Source of the DNA: Bacteroidales bacterium UBA4621 | GTDB lineage: Bacteria; Bacteroidota; Bacteroidia; Bacteroidales; Paludibacteraceae | Direction: 5' to 3' | DNA: 20,725 bases | NCBI GenBank assembly: GCA_002387325.1 | Contig: DGIN01000024.1 | Location: 31,470-52,194, forward strand | Part shown: one piece after another, positions 7,821-16,163 of the stretch | Layout: every line of letters starts with the position of its first letter | How positions within the stretch are numbered: position 1 is the stretch's first letter | Notes under the pieces: model-generated | What the model was told of the DNA's origin: nothing | Databases searched by the model: none | The model's input: only the letters and a program-made list of their open reading frames with translations | Made by a program: the position numbers and the translations under genes

Positions 7821-7864
7821 GGGTTATTAACGGGTTATTAACGGGTTGTTATACGGTTAGTATA
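7821..7864. repeat. 11-base tandem repeat array between two operon genes
   Basis: Four contiguous 11-base units: two perfect copies of GGGTTATTAAC (7821-7842), then GGGTTGTTATA (7843-7853) and CGGTTAGTATA (7854-7864). Each perfect unit contains the near-palindrome GTTATTAAC. The last unit runs into the hairpin at 7858-7882. It occupies the largest gap in the operon (7788-7879). Function unknown; protein-binding iterons, an mRNA processing region or replication slippage are all possible. Confidence 0.65.
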
Positions 7865-7882
7865 GTTACGTCAACTATACTA
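7858..7882 (-). other. 10-base-pair hairpin overlapping the stop codon of the large PL6 gene
   Basis: On the coding strand TAGTATAGTT, a 5-base loop GACGT and AACTATACTA form a perfect 10-pair stem. The TAG stop of the preceding lyase gene is the first three bases of the stem. No run of T follows and the stem is AT-rich, so it is not a normal intrinsic terminator. It could mark an mRNA processing or stability element that lets the genes after it be expressed at a different level. Seen directly; function inferred. Confidence 0.5.
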
Positions 7883-10108
7883 CAAACCTATATTCCTCAG
7901 TCTCTTCGGGTTCTTGTCCGTCATATTCGTCAGCTTTGCACCGCCTGTGGCTTTTGCCGAGCCGCACAAATACACACAGCAATTATCTGCCATCTGGTTT
8001 ACCCCTGTAAGACGGAAACAGTTCTTGCAATCCGAGTTCATAAACACACTGTTGGTGATACACACGTGCTTAATCCCTTTTTGACGCAACATCACCTGGT
8101 CGGCACGGTCGTTCACCTCACTGAACACGCAATGATCCACCAGAAGCGTACCACCCGTAGTGGACTCGTCATTGCCCAAACGGTTATAATCCAATACCCA
8201 TTGCGTGATTGCCTCAAATTTACTATGGTCAAAAATAACCGTTTCTGCATTATAATTGCCTTTTTCCTCTTTCTCCTCTGCCAAAGCGAAACCACGATAG
8301 CAATGGTGGATATACGATTTCTTCACAACTATAGTATCGGCAAACGTATTCAATGCCGCCTTGAATACCGCACCGCCTTCCACGTTGAAACCGCTTATCT
8401 CACAGTTTTCCAACAGCAGCATATAGTGCGTTGCATCTTCTTTATTCACGGAAAAACAATACTTCGCAGGGTGTTCCCCATACACATCCCCTGCCATCTT
8501 TATATTCTCTATCTCTATACGGGCTTTTCCACCTATATCAAACATCTTCACCGTATTGGCTTCGCTCTCTATCGTTATAATCGGATGGGCACCTTCTGCG
8601 GCTTTGATGGTAAGAGAACGATGCAACACAATCGGTTTGGTCTGCTTATGCTCCCCGTCGGACAAAACAAGGACATCACCATCTTGTGCTTTCTTGGCAA
8701 TCTTGCGTAAATTGTCTTCACCTGTCTCCACCTTCCAAATCTTGGGAGTACGAACCACCGCATTCTGATCCTCTTCACCCGGTTGATACCAACTCGGACC
8801 ACAACTCGCCGCACTCGCCAATATATAATCTTCTGCGGGAGTAAAGCCGTATCCCGCTGACTCGGGCAAGTACAGGTCATTCCAAAAGACATTCTTCAAC
8901 CGTCCGTCACTGCGATGTCGCGCATCCACCATAATGTTGTCCTCCAATCGGATGTTATAATTGGTGTCATGTTCTTTTATTAACGTTTCTGACATCGGAC
9001 AAAATACGATATTCTTCCTCAGTACTGTATTCACCGGCTTGTCATCGCGCCCGCGGCTCCCCTTGCCATTGCAAAACTCTATCGGAGACTTGCACGACAC
9101 CCATGTATTATTCTCTACTACTACATTCTGTACACGTTCATAGCCATTCGGAGCCGAATTGGGAATACCGTTCATTATACACAAAGCAGCACGGAAATCA
9201 ACACCTGCAAGTTTATAAAACAAGTTGTTATACACCTTGTGATCCGCATTGATAATACGCACACCGCCCGTATGACGTTTGTTATTACCAACAAACACAT
9301 TGTCATATACCTCGTTGCGGTCGCCATGACGCAATACCAGCGAACCTTCACACTCATAGAATGTATTCCTGCGGAGAATGTTCTCACACGATTTGACAGA
9401 TATAATCTCCACCTCCCCTGAACAATGTTCAAAATAGTTGTCCTCTACTATCGTCTGCGAATTGTTCTTGCATACATGGCTCGTACCGATACGGATAGTC
9501 TCACCACCGTTTCTGCCCAACGGACGGCGGTAAGCAAAATAATTATGGTGTATTCGATGATGATTCTCCATGCTTGCAGAGTCATTCGGCCAAACGATAA
9601 AGGTCGTACCCTGATTGCTCTTTCCGCCGAAATAGCAATTTGCCACTTCATTGTATTTGCCCCAAAGCGAAACCCATGTGGTCTGATAGGTCTTGTCCGC
9701 AGGATTGTAATCACGCACTACGCAATCGCGCACCACCGAATGGTTGGCATACTGTGTTGACGAAGTCCGGAAATCAATAACCGTTTTCTCCGCACTGCCG
9801 TTGCGGAACACCAAACCCTCTACTATCACATACTCGCCCGAAAAACGGATACACGAACCGCCTTCCAAGAAAGTCTTGCCTTTTTCTTCTACCGTGACTG
9901 TAATCGGTGCCTCGGCTGTGCCACGTGCATTTTTTACAAGCAACACCGCATCACGCCATATCCCACTCGGAATAACAATACTGTCCCCCGCCTGCAAATG
10001 CTTGGCATGAATATTGAAATCTTCGGCATCTGTCACATGGTAAGTCGTTGCACGCACCGATACAATACACAATACTGCCAATGCTATAGATAATACAGTT
10101 TTTCTCAT
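7880..10108 (-). CDS. PL6 family alginate lyase, two beta-helix domains
   Basis: Exported lyase of 742 residues. Signal peptide about 1-20 (MRKTVLSIALAVLCIVSVRA). The first beta-helix (about 21-445) holds the PL6 active site: NGGETIRIG (200-208), the acidic Ca-binding pair in GEVEII (E232 and E234) and the catalytic base K239 and acid R260. The 21-residue Lys-Arg spacing equals that of chondroitinase B (K250/R271) and AlyGC (K220/R241). A second beta-helix region (about 455-742) makes it resemble the two-domain AlyGC type, often exolytic on polyG. With PL17, KdgF and DEH-reductase genes around it, alginate rather than dermatan sulfate is the likely substrate. The ATG at 10106-10108 was chosen because the signal peptide starts there, two bases after the preceding stop; an ATG at 10123 would overlap the preceding gene. 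No lipobox. Confidence 0.88.
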   Translation of the reverse strand: MRKTVLSIALAVLCIVSVRATTYHVTDAEDFNIHAKHLQAGDSIVIPSGIWRDAVLLVKNARGTAEAPITVTVEEKGKTFLEGGSCIRFSGEYVIVEGLVFRNGSAEKTVIDFRTSSTQYANHSVVRDCVVRDYNPADKTYQTTWVSLWGKYNEVANCYFGGKSNQGTTFIVWPNDSASMENHHRIHHNYFAYRRPLGRNGGETIRIGTSHVCKNNSQTIVEDNYFEHCSGEVEIISVKSCENILRRNTFYECEGSLVLRHGDRNEVYDNVFVGNNKRHTGGVRIINADHKVYNNLFYKLAGVDFRAALCIMNGIPNSAPNGYERVQNVVVENNTWVSCKSPIEFCNGKGSRGRDDKPVNTVLRKNIVFCPMSETLIKEHDTNYNIRLEDNIMVDARHRSDGRLKNVFWNDLYLPESAGYGFTPAEDYILASAASCGPSWYQPGEEDQNAVVRTPKIWKVETGEDNLRKIAKKAQDGDVLVLSDGEHKQTKPIVLHRSLTIKAAEGAHPIITIESEANTVKMFDIGGKARIEIENIKMAGDVYGEHPAKYCFSVNKEDATHYMLLLENCEISGFNVEGGAVFKAALNTFADTIVVKKSYIHHCYRGFALAEEKEEKGNYNAETVIFDHSKFEAITQWVLDYNRLGNDESTTGGTLLVDHCVFSEVNDRADQVMLRQKGIKHVCITNSVFMNSDCKNCFRLTGVNQMADNCCVYLCGSAKATGGAKLTNMTDKNPKRLRNIGL

Positions 10109-10110
10109 AC

Positions 10111-11553
10111 TTATTTCTCCCATACTATATCAAATGTTACTTCGTAGGTTTTACCCGTTTCCTCATTGGTGCGTGTACCTGTTACCTTCAGGATACCATT
10201 CTTACCCGTACGGAAATTGTGTACCCAACAGTACGGATATTTGTCCGCCGACAGGTTCTTTCCAGTATCGTCCGACGGATATACTTTGGGGGCTTTCGAT
10301 GACGGCAACGATACGCCTGCAAAGAATGTATCGTCCAATGTGATAATTGTCCCTGCCTCATAAGCATCTATCACCGCCTTTTCGGCTGCACTCTCCGGCT
10401 TCAGAACACGGAACTTGGTCTCCGTCTTGAAGAAATCTGACCAAACTGTGGCATCCGACACTATCGATTTACCCTCACACTTGAAGTTCTTCAATGTGTT
10501 AGTAGCATTACTCGGACTGTATAGTTGGGCGTAACCGCTATTATCATACAGCAAGAAATCTATTGCCGTCATCTGTCCTTCTGCTTCGCAAGTGGAAACC
10601 ACTGCGCCTGTTTCGCCTGCAAAGAACGGCATATCCTCACCACCGTTAGCGGACCGACCGGATAAAACCACATTCTTAAAGGTACGGTAGCGAGGCTCAT
10701 CGGGATCGGAAACAATAGTAAAATCAGAACAAATCACCATCGTCTTCGTACCATAATACCAACCTGTCAAATCTGCGGTCATCTCTCCACCATAATAGTC
10801 TGACGGCAAATCCAACTGCACCGACTCATCATTCTTACTGATAATCTGCAGCCGCTGCTCACCTGCTTTTATGGAATCAAACAAACTGAGCAACTCGCCC
10901 GTAATGGTAATCGGTATGTATTTCGTCAGCGAGGTCGGGCATTCCTTGATCTTGGGGGCTTGTTTCTGTATCACAAATGTCTCACCGATTGGACCGGTCT
11001 GTGTCTCCCCCTCTGCATTATAATAGTACAATCGGATCGACACTGGCGTTTCATCGTCCCTAAACGGCACTTCGAAAGTCAACTCATCCTTTCTCTTGGC
11101 TATAAGCGTAGCATTCAAATCGCCTAATACCACCCTGTCCACAACCTGCAGATTTTCGCCCTCCAGCACCAACTGCTGATTGACTGTCCCCTCTACCGGC
11201 CATTCGCGCACTACCGGCACTAAATACGACACCTCAAACAATGTCTTTGCCGTATCTCTACCGGCACTGTTCCTCACAATAGGAAAACCGGACTTGGCGG
11301 CTGCACTTATTTCTACCACCAGTTCCTCGTCCGATACACGATAGCGCATAGGTAGCAAATGTTCTCCCAACCAAACTGTATCTACATCACCTAAATTTGT
11401 ACCGATAATGGTTACTTCCGTTCCTGCGGCTCCTCTATCAGGAACAAACGACTGGATAACAGGAGCAACAACCGCATTATGCTCCACCGATAATTTTTCT
11501 TGACAACTTGCCAATAGGCAGAGTGCCGTTATAAGAATAATAGTGTGTTTCAT
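10111..11553 (-). CDS. TIG/IPT-domain surface lipoprotein in the SusE position (glycan binding)
   Basis: 480-residue lipoprotein: signal peptide ending in LLASC with C17 as the lipidated residue. Three TIG/IPT-like beta-sandwich repeats follow, at about 31-112 (GTEVTIIGTNLG is diagnostic), 117-195 and 203-275. A C-terminal domain of about 200 residues (280-480), starting near YRTFKNVVLSG, is probably the glycan-binding module. TIG-domain proteins right after susD are common surface glycan-binding proteins of PULs and extend the binding module away from the membrane. It starts one base after the susD stop codon. No enzymatic motif is visible. The alginate-binding role is inferred from position; the sequence is too divergent to name a family for the last domain. 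Confidence 0.8.
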   Translation of the reverse strand: MKHTIILITALCLLASCQEKLSVEHNAVVAPVIQSFVPDRGAAGTEVTIIGTNLGDVDTVWLGEHLLPMRYRVSDEELVVEISAAAKSGFPIVRNSAGRDTAKTLFEVSYLVPVVREWPVEGTVNQQLVLEGENLQVVDRVVLGDLNATLIAKRKDELTFEVPFRDDETPVSIRLYYYNAEGETQTGPIGETFVIQKQAPKIKECPTSLTKYIPITITGELLSLFDSIKAGEQRLQIISKNDESVQLDLPSDYYGGEMTADLTGWYYGTKTMVICSDFTIVSDPDEPRYRTFKNVVLSGRSANGGEDMPFFAGETGAVVSTCEAEGQMTAIDFLLYDNSGYAQLYSPSNATNTLKNFKCEGKSIVSDATVWSDFFKTETKFRVLKPESAAEKAVIDAYEAGTIITLDDTFFAGVSLPSSKAPKVYPSDDTGKNLSADKYPYCWVHNFRTGKNGILKVTGTRTNEETGKTYEVTFDIVWEK

Positions 11554-11554
11554 A

Positions 11555-13021
11555 TCAATAGCCGACATTTTGTGTTAGATTAGGGTTAATATCACGTTCT
11601 TTCTGCGGAACGGGTAGTAGCAATTGTTCCTTCGTCAAGGTTATGGTATGCAGGTTGGAATAGAACTCATCATAATCGCTGCCCGATGAACTCCAGTGGG
11701 CATTCATCACCTCTACGACACGATTGGTACGGACCAAATCAAACCAACGCTGGTTCTCAAACGCAAACTCCAACCTGCGTTCTTTCTCTATCGCCATACG
11801 CATAGCCTGTCTGTTTGGCACATCGGCTGTCGTCAAATCCTCCAATCCCGCACGATGACGCGTCTTGTTGATATAGGGTAAAGCAGCCTCCGCTCCTTTC
11901 AGTTCATTCTCTACCTCTGCATACAATAGCAATATATCTGCAAAGCGCAATACCGACCAATCCTTGTCTCCGTCGTTTTTCAACACCACAGGCGAAGTAT
12001 ATTTGCATGCATACGCAGCACCTTTGCCTGATACAATAGTGCCGTCTTCTTTCGTATAGAAAGTACGCAAACATACATCACGGCGCAAGTCTCCTGACGA
12101 ATAAGCGGATACAAGATCTATTGTCGGATAATTGAAACCCCTGCCGCTTCCGTTCACCACTGCTGCACCGCTGTTATTAGGCGCAAAATAGTTACCGAAA
12201 GGAGAACCTAATCCCAAACCTCCGCCTGTATAGCGCACTGCAAAAAGTATCTCACTGTTCATCTCGTTGTCAATGGCAAACACCAGCTCATAACTGTCCT
12301 GCAATTCGGCTCCGCTATGGTCTTTTATATCCTCCAGCAGAGCCTCTGTTGTCTCGTCATACAAACCGCGTGTGATACGCATCTTGGCAAGCATACCCTT
12401 TGCTGCCCACGAGGTGGCACGTCCCGCCATCTCCGGTGCATACGCATCCGGCAACAATTCGGCTGCTTTCGTAAAATCCTCCTCTATCTGCCCGTACACT
12501 TTCTCTATCGATGAGCGTCCGTGTCCCTGTGCCTCGGCTGCCGATATACGCTCCGTTACCAGTACTACCGGACCGAACAGACGCACCAGATTAAAGTAGT
12601 GGTAGCCGCGTATAAACCGCGCTTCACCTTCATACTGACTATGCAAATCTGCATCTGCAACCACGTCCAAATGCTCCAAAACAGTATTGCAACGTGCAAT
12701 ATTATGATAATTGGCAAGCCAGTATTTGTAGATATTGTCATCCGTTGTTTCTATCGTTGACAAATCATAATGGATAATTGTAGCATTCTCTGTTGTATTT
12801 GTGGCGTATGTGTAATAGCGACTATTGTCCGAGCGCGTCTCGGTAAAACGCCATTCATATTCCAATGGTGCCTGCATTCCGTTATAGCATGCCACCACTG
12901 CTGACTCTATATGTTCCTGCGTCTTGTAGAAACTGCCTTCGCCTATCTCGCTGATAGGTTGACGCTCCAAACAACCGCTCAGCAAAACAAGACCTATGTA
13001 TAAATAATTTGTGCGTTTCAT
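11555..13021 (-). CDS. susD: SusD/RagB family outer-membrane glycan-binding lipoprotein
   Basis: 488 residues with a lipoprotein signal (LLSGC, C17 lipidated). The SusD fold is shown by the N-terminal helical region after the lipid (SFYKTQEHIESAVVACYNGM), a TPR-like region (GEARFIRGYHYFNLVRLFG, then a long helical stretch to about residue 225) and the C-terminal RagB-type part (LRFADILLLYAEVEN, INKTRHRAGLEDL, IEKERRLEFAFENQRWFDL). It forms the lid of the SusC channel and holds glycan on the cell surface. It starts 10 bases after susC ends. Residues that face the glycan cannot be read from sequence, so alginate specificity rests on the neighbours. Confidence 0.95.
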   Translation of the reverse strand: MKRTNYLYIGLVLLSGCLERQPISEIGEGSFYKTQEHIESAVVACYNGMQAPLEYEWRFTETRSDNSRYYTYATNTTENATIIHYDLSTIETTDDNIYKYWLANYHNIARCNTVLEHLDVVADADLHSQYEGEARFIRGYHYFNLVRLFGPVVLVTERISAAEAQGHGRSSIEKVYGQIEEDFTKAAELLPDAYAPEMAGRATSWAAKGMLAKMRITRGLYDETTEALLEDIKDHSGAELQDSYELVFAIDNEMNSEILFAVRYTGGGLGLGSPFGNYFAPNNSGAAVVNGSGRGFNYPTIDLVSAYSSGDLRRDVCLRTFYTKEDGTIVSGKGAAYACKYTSPVVLKNDGDKDWSVLRFADILLLYAEVENELKGAEAALPYINKTRHRAGLEDLTTADVPNRQAMRMAIEKERRLEFAFENQRWFDLVRTNRVVEVMNAHWSSSGSDYDEFYSNLHTITLTKEQLLLPVPQKERDINPNLTQNVGY

Positions 13022-13031
13022 ATTTGTTCAA

Positions 13032-16000
13032 TTAGAAATTAAGTTCAATACCAAAAGAGAAAGTACGTTGAATCGGGAAGCCGCCACGCTGATAACCTGC
13101 AATCAAAGGAGAACTATACACTCCGTTTGTACTGCGTGCTTCCGGATTGATACCGCGATACGCTTTGTTCCATATATACAACAGGTTCTGACCCGTTACA
13201 TACAAATGCAACGACTGCAAATGTATTTTCCGCAATTGTTTCTTGTTGAATGTATAACCGATCGTCAAATCCTTTATGGCGGCATAAGATGCATCCTGTA
13301 CCACATAATCGGTCAATTCCCAACCTATACCATAAGCCGAATAGGTCGGAGTCTTGCCGTCGCCGGGATATTCCTCCGAAATAAAACGGTTGGTCGTATA
13401 AGCACGGTTATACTTCTTGGTCTCGTTGTAATATCCGTCGCCGTCTATTACTTTCACACCCGCAACACCTTGGAATACCACACTTATATCCACTCCGTAG
13501 AACAGAAACGTATTGGTCATACCCCAGTTCAGTATGGGGAACGGACTGCCTAACGCTGTCCTGTCGTAAGCGTCAATCTTGCCGTCCCCGTTCGTATCCA
13601 CCACTTTTAGCGTTCCCGGTACAGGGGTTTTGCCTACCAAAAACACATCACTCGCACTGTTTCCGTTGCAAAAATCATCAATCTCCTGCTGCGTTGTCCA
13701 TACACCATCGGTCTTGTAACCGTAATACTGAATGCTCGGTGCGCCCACTATAGCGGCATACACCTCCTGACGCTCGCCGTAACTCAGCATACGTTCCTCA
13801 CCGCCTAATTCTAACAAACGGTTGTCGTTATGCGCAAGATTCAATGAGGTTTGCCACGTGAAATTCTTCCGCTTGATGTTATAAGTGTTGATTTCTATCT
13901 CCACACCGGTGTTACGTACACGACCTATATTGTTCCAGTAATTGCTATACCCTGTAACTCCCATCGCCGACTGCTTGAACAGCAACGCACGGGTCAGCGA
14001 ATAGTACCAGTCCAACGTCAGGTTTATACGGCTTTTCACTGCCGAAAAATCCAAACCCGCATCGTACTCATTCGTCTGTTCCCAACTGATAGACTTGTTG
14101 CCTAACGTTGTGGAAGTATTTGCCAAACCCGAACTGACAGTACCATTTGTACCAAATGTATAATTGGCAGACGAAATCTTGTCATAGGCTGCGTAATTCT
14201 CTATATCATTGTTTCCGCTTATACCCCACGACCCGCGTATCTTCAGTTGGTTCAGCCAATCCTGCTCTTTCAACCACGCTTCCTCGCTCATTCGCCAACC
14301 GATACTCACCGAGGGGAATACACCCCACTGTTTCTCAGGACCGAACTTCGAACTGCCGTCCGCACGGACTGCCACCGATGCCAGATAACGCCCGTCATAA
14401 TCATAATTCACACGCCCTAATACAGACAGCATCAGGTCGTCTTCCGCCGTGGTATAGGTACGAAGCGTTCCGTCTGCATCATACCGCGTAATATCCGTGG
14501 CGGCATTGATCGTCGGGACCATATCCGTCGGGAAACCCGTTCCTTTTATGCCGGCATAGTGATAGATATTGTAATCACACGTGAAACCTGCCATTGCACC
14601 AAATCCGTGCTTGCCCCACGATGCCGTATAGTTCAGTGTATTCTCCGTCAGTATATTCATTGCCAGGCGGTTCGTATAGAGTGCATAATTGGGGTCTCCG
14701 TCCGCCTTGGCATTTCTATTGTGATACAGACGATAGTCCCGATACTGCACATAGAAACCGTTGCTCGTGCGGAATGTCAAACCCTTGCAAATATCTATCG
14801 TCAGCACCGCATTACCCGTCATACGTAAATCACGCGTGTTGCGGCTCTCGTTCTCCATAATGGATGCGGGGTTGTTGTTGGCCGTGTTCCACGGAGAAGC
14901 ATTCTCTATGACTGTACCATCCGGCAATTCATAATCCAAATTGTTAAAATGCCTTCCGTGCGCCCACGAACCCACAGGCTGACCTGTTATCTTTGCTGTC
15001 AATTCGGTATGACGAACCGGCAACCACGAGGGCGTACGATAGTAATCAATAAAATTGGTCGCAGGCGACTCGCGCTGGGTAAACGACGGGGACAAATTCA
15101 CATTCAGTTTTACACGCTCACCCAACTGAGCATCCAATTTTGTACGGAGATTGAACTTGTTATACTGCGAATGAACCATTATGCCCTCATCGCGCGTATA
15201 GTTTCCGCTTACATAGTATTTCAAATCTTTCTTGCCGCCCGACACCGCCAACTGTGCACTCGTGATATTTGCCGCTTTGCGCAATCCCTCACGTTGCCAA
15301 TCGGTGTTGTCTCCTATTGCCAACCACGCTTTTTCGTTGTTGTTCGGACCGGCACCGCCCAACTCCAACTCACGGTTCAGTATACTCACATACTCGGTCG
15401 AACTCATGATGTCGTGCAACGAATATGCTTGTTTGAAGCCCGTGTATGCCTTCACTGTGTACTTGGGTTTGCTCACACTGCCGCTTTTCGTCGTTATCAG
15501 TATCACGCCATTCGCACCACGACTGCCATAAATCGCTGCCGATGCTGCATCCTTCAGCACCTCTATCGACTCCACATCATTCATATCCAAATAACTCAAA
15601 CCGTCTTCGGTGGGATAACCGTCAATCACCACCAACGGAGAGTTGTTTGCACTCAGCGAACCCATTCCGCGCACGCGTATCTGAGGAGCCGAACCCGCCT
15701 CGCTCGAAGTATTGGTTATCTGCACGCCCGCAATCTTGCCCTGCAATGCTTGATCAATACGCGAATACGTCATATTACTCACTTCCTCATCGGAAAACTT
15801 GCTGACCGAACCCGTCAAATGGCTCTTTTTCTGCACACCATAACCCACTACCACAACTTCGTCCAGGTCTTGTGCCACCTCCTTTAGGCGAATATGGATA
15901 TTCGTCTGATAACCCACGGATATCTCCTCCGTCTGATAGCCGACATAACTGCACACCAGTACCGATTTTGCATCGGGTACGCTCAACATAAATTCACCCG

Positions 16001-16163
16001 CTGCGTCCGACAACGTACCGGTACCCGTACCTTTCAGCAAGATACTTACGCCCAACAGCGGTTCGCCTTCCGTATCTGTAATCCTACCGGACACCGATAC
16101 ATCTGCCATCGACACTATACTCGCCAATAGTACCGGCAGAATGATTGCTATTTTCTTTTTCAT
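13032..16163 (-). CDS. susC: SusC/RagA TonB-dependent outer-membrane transporter
   Basis: 1043 residues. Signal peptide about 1-20; carboxypeptidase-regulatory-like domain about 22-95; TonB box around DEVVVVGYG (101-109); plug domain about 110-230 with GKIAGVQITN, RVRGMGSL, DVESIEVLKDA and IYGSRGANGVILITT; then the beta-barrel ending in a Phe (SFGIELNF). It imports glycan fragments through the outer membrane with energy from TonB. A Ca-loop-like DTNGDGKIDAYDR near residue 855 is usual in this family. The first 80 bases lie inside the 3' end of the preceding PL6 gene in another frame, yet the signal peptide and following domain fit only with this start. Together with SusD it defines the locus as a PUL. 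Confidence 0.96.
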   Translation of the reverse strand: MKKKIAIILPVLLASIVSMADVSVSGRITDTEGEPLLGVSILLKGTGTGTLSDAAGEFMLSVPDAKSVLVCSYVGYQTEEISVGYQTNIHIRLKEVAQDLDEVVVVGYGVQKKSHLTGSVSKFSDEEVSNMTYSRIDQALQGKIAGVQITNTSSEAGSAPQIRVRGMGSLSANNSPLVVIDGYPTEDGLSYLDMNDVESIEVLKDAASAAIYGSRGANGVILITTKSGSVSKPKYTVKAYTGFKQAYSLHDIMSSTEYVSILNRELELGGAGPNNNEKAWLAIGDNTDWQREGLRKAANITSAQLAVSGGKKDLKYYVSGNYTRDEGIMVHSQYNKFNLRTKLDAQLGERVKLNVNLSPSFTQRESPATNFIDYYRTPSWLPVRHTELTAKITGQPVGSWAHGRHFNNLDYELPDGTVIENASPWNTANNNPASIMENESRNTRDLRMTGNAVLTIDICKGLTFRTSNGFYVQYRDYRLYHNRNAKADGDPNYALYTNRLAMNILTENTLNYTASWGKHGFGAMAGFTCDYNIYHYAGIKGTGFPTDMVPTINAATDITRYDADGTLRTYTTAEDDLMLSVLGRVNYDYDGRYLASVAVRADGSSKFGPEKQWGVFPSVSIGWRMSEEAWLKEQDWLNQLKIRGSWGISGNNDIENYAAYDKISSANYTFGTNGTVSSGLANTSTTLGNKSISWEQTNEYDAGLDFSAVKSRINLTLDWYYSLTRALLFKQSAMGVTGYSNYWNNIGRVRNTGVEIEINTYNIKRKNFTWQTSLNLAHNDNRLLELGGEERMLSYGERQEVYAAIVGAPSIQYYGYKTDGVWTTQQEIDDFCNGNSASDVFLVGKTPVPGTLKVVDTNGDGKIDAYDRTALGSPFPILNWGMTNTFLFYGVDISVVFQGVAGVKVIDGDGYYNETKKYNRAYTTNRFISEEYPGDGKTPTYSAYGIGWELTDYVVQDASYAAIKDLTIGYTFNKKQLRKIHLQSLHLYVTGQNLLYIWNKAYRGINPEARSTNGVYSSPLIAGYQRGGFPIQRTFSFGIELNF

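Noticed and set aside
7858..7882. Hairpin as an intrinsic terminator
   Set aside because: The stem is AT-rich, no T-run follows, and the downstream genes have no promoter of their own.
7880..10108. Chondroitinase B (dermatan sulfate) as the role of the PL6 genes
   Set aside because: PL6 also contains chondroitinase B, but there are no sulfatases, no unsaturated glucuronyl hydrolase (GH88) and no hexosamine enzymes here, whereas PL17, a PF05426 lyase, KdgF and a DEH reductase-like SDR fit alginate.
13560..13620. Dockerin or EF-hand module in SusC (DTNGDGKIDAYDR)
   Set aside because: This Ca-loop-like sequence is a normal part of many SusC barrels and is not followed by a second repeat.
14949..15887. 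312-codon plus-strand frame opposite susC (and similar frames at 18609-19376 and 19746-20438)
   Set aside because: They are antisense to well-supported SusC and PL17 genes, and their composition is typical of antisense frames.
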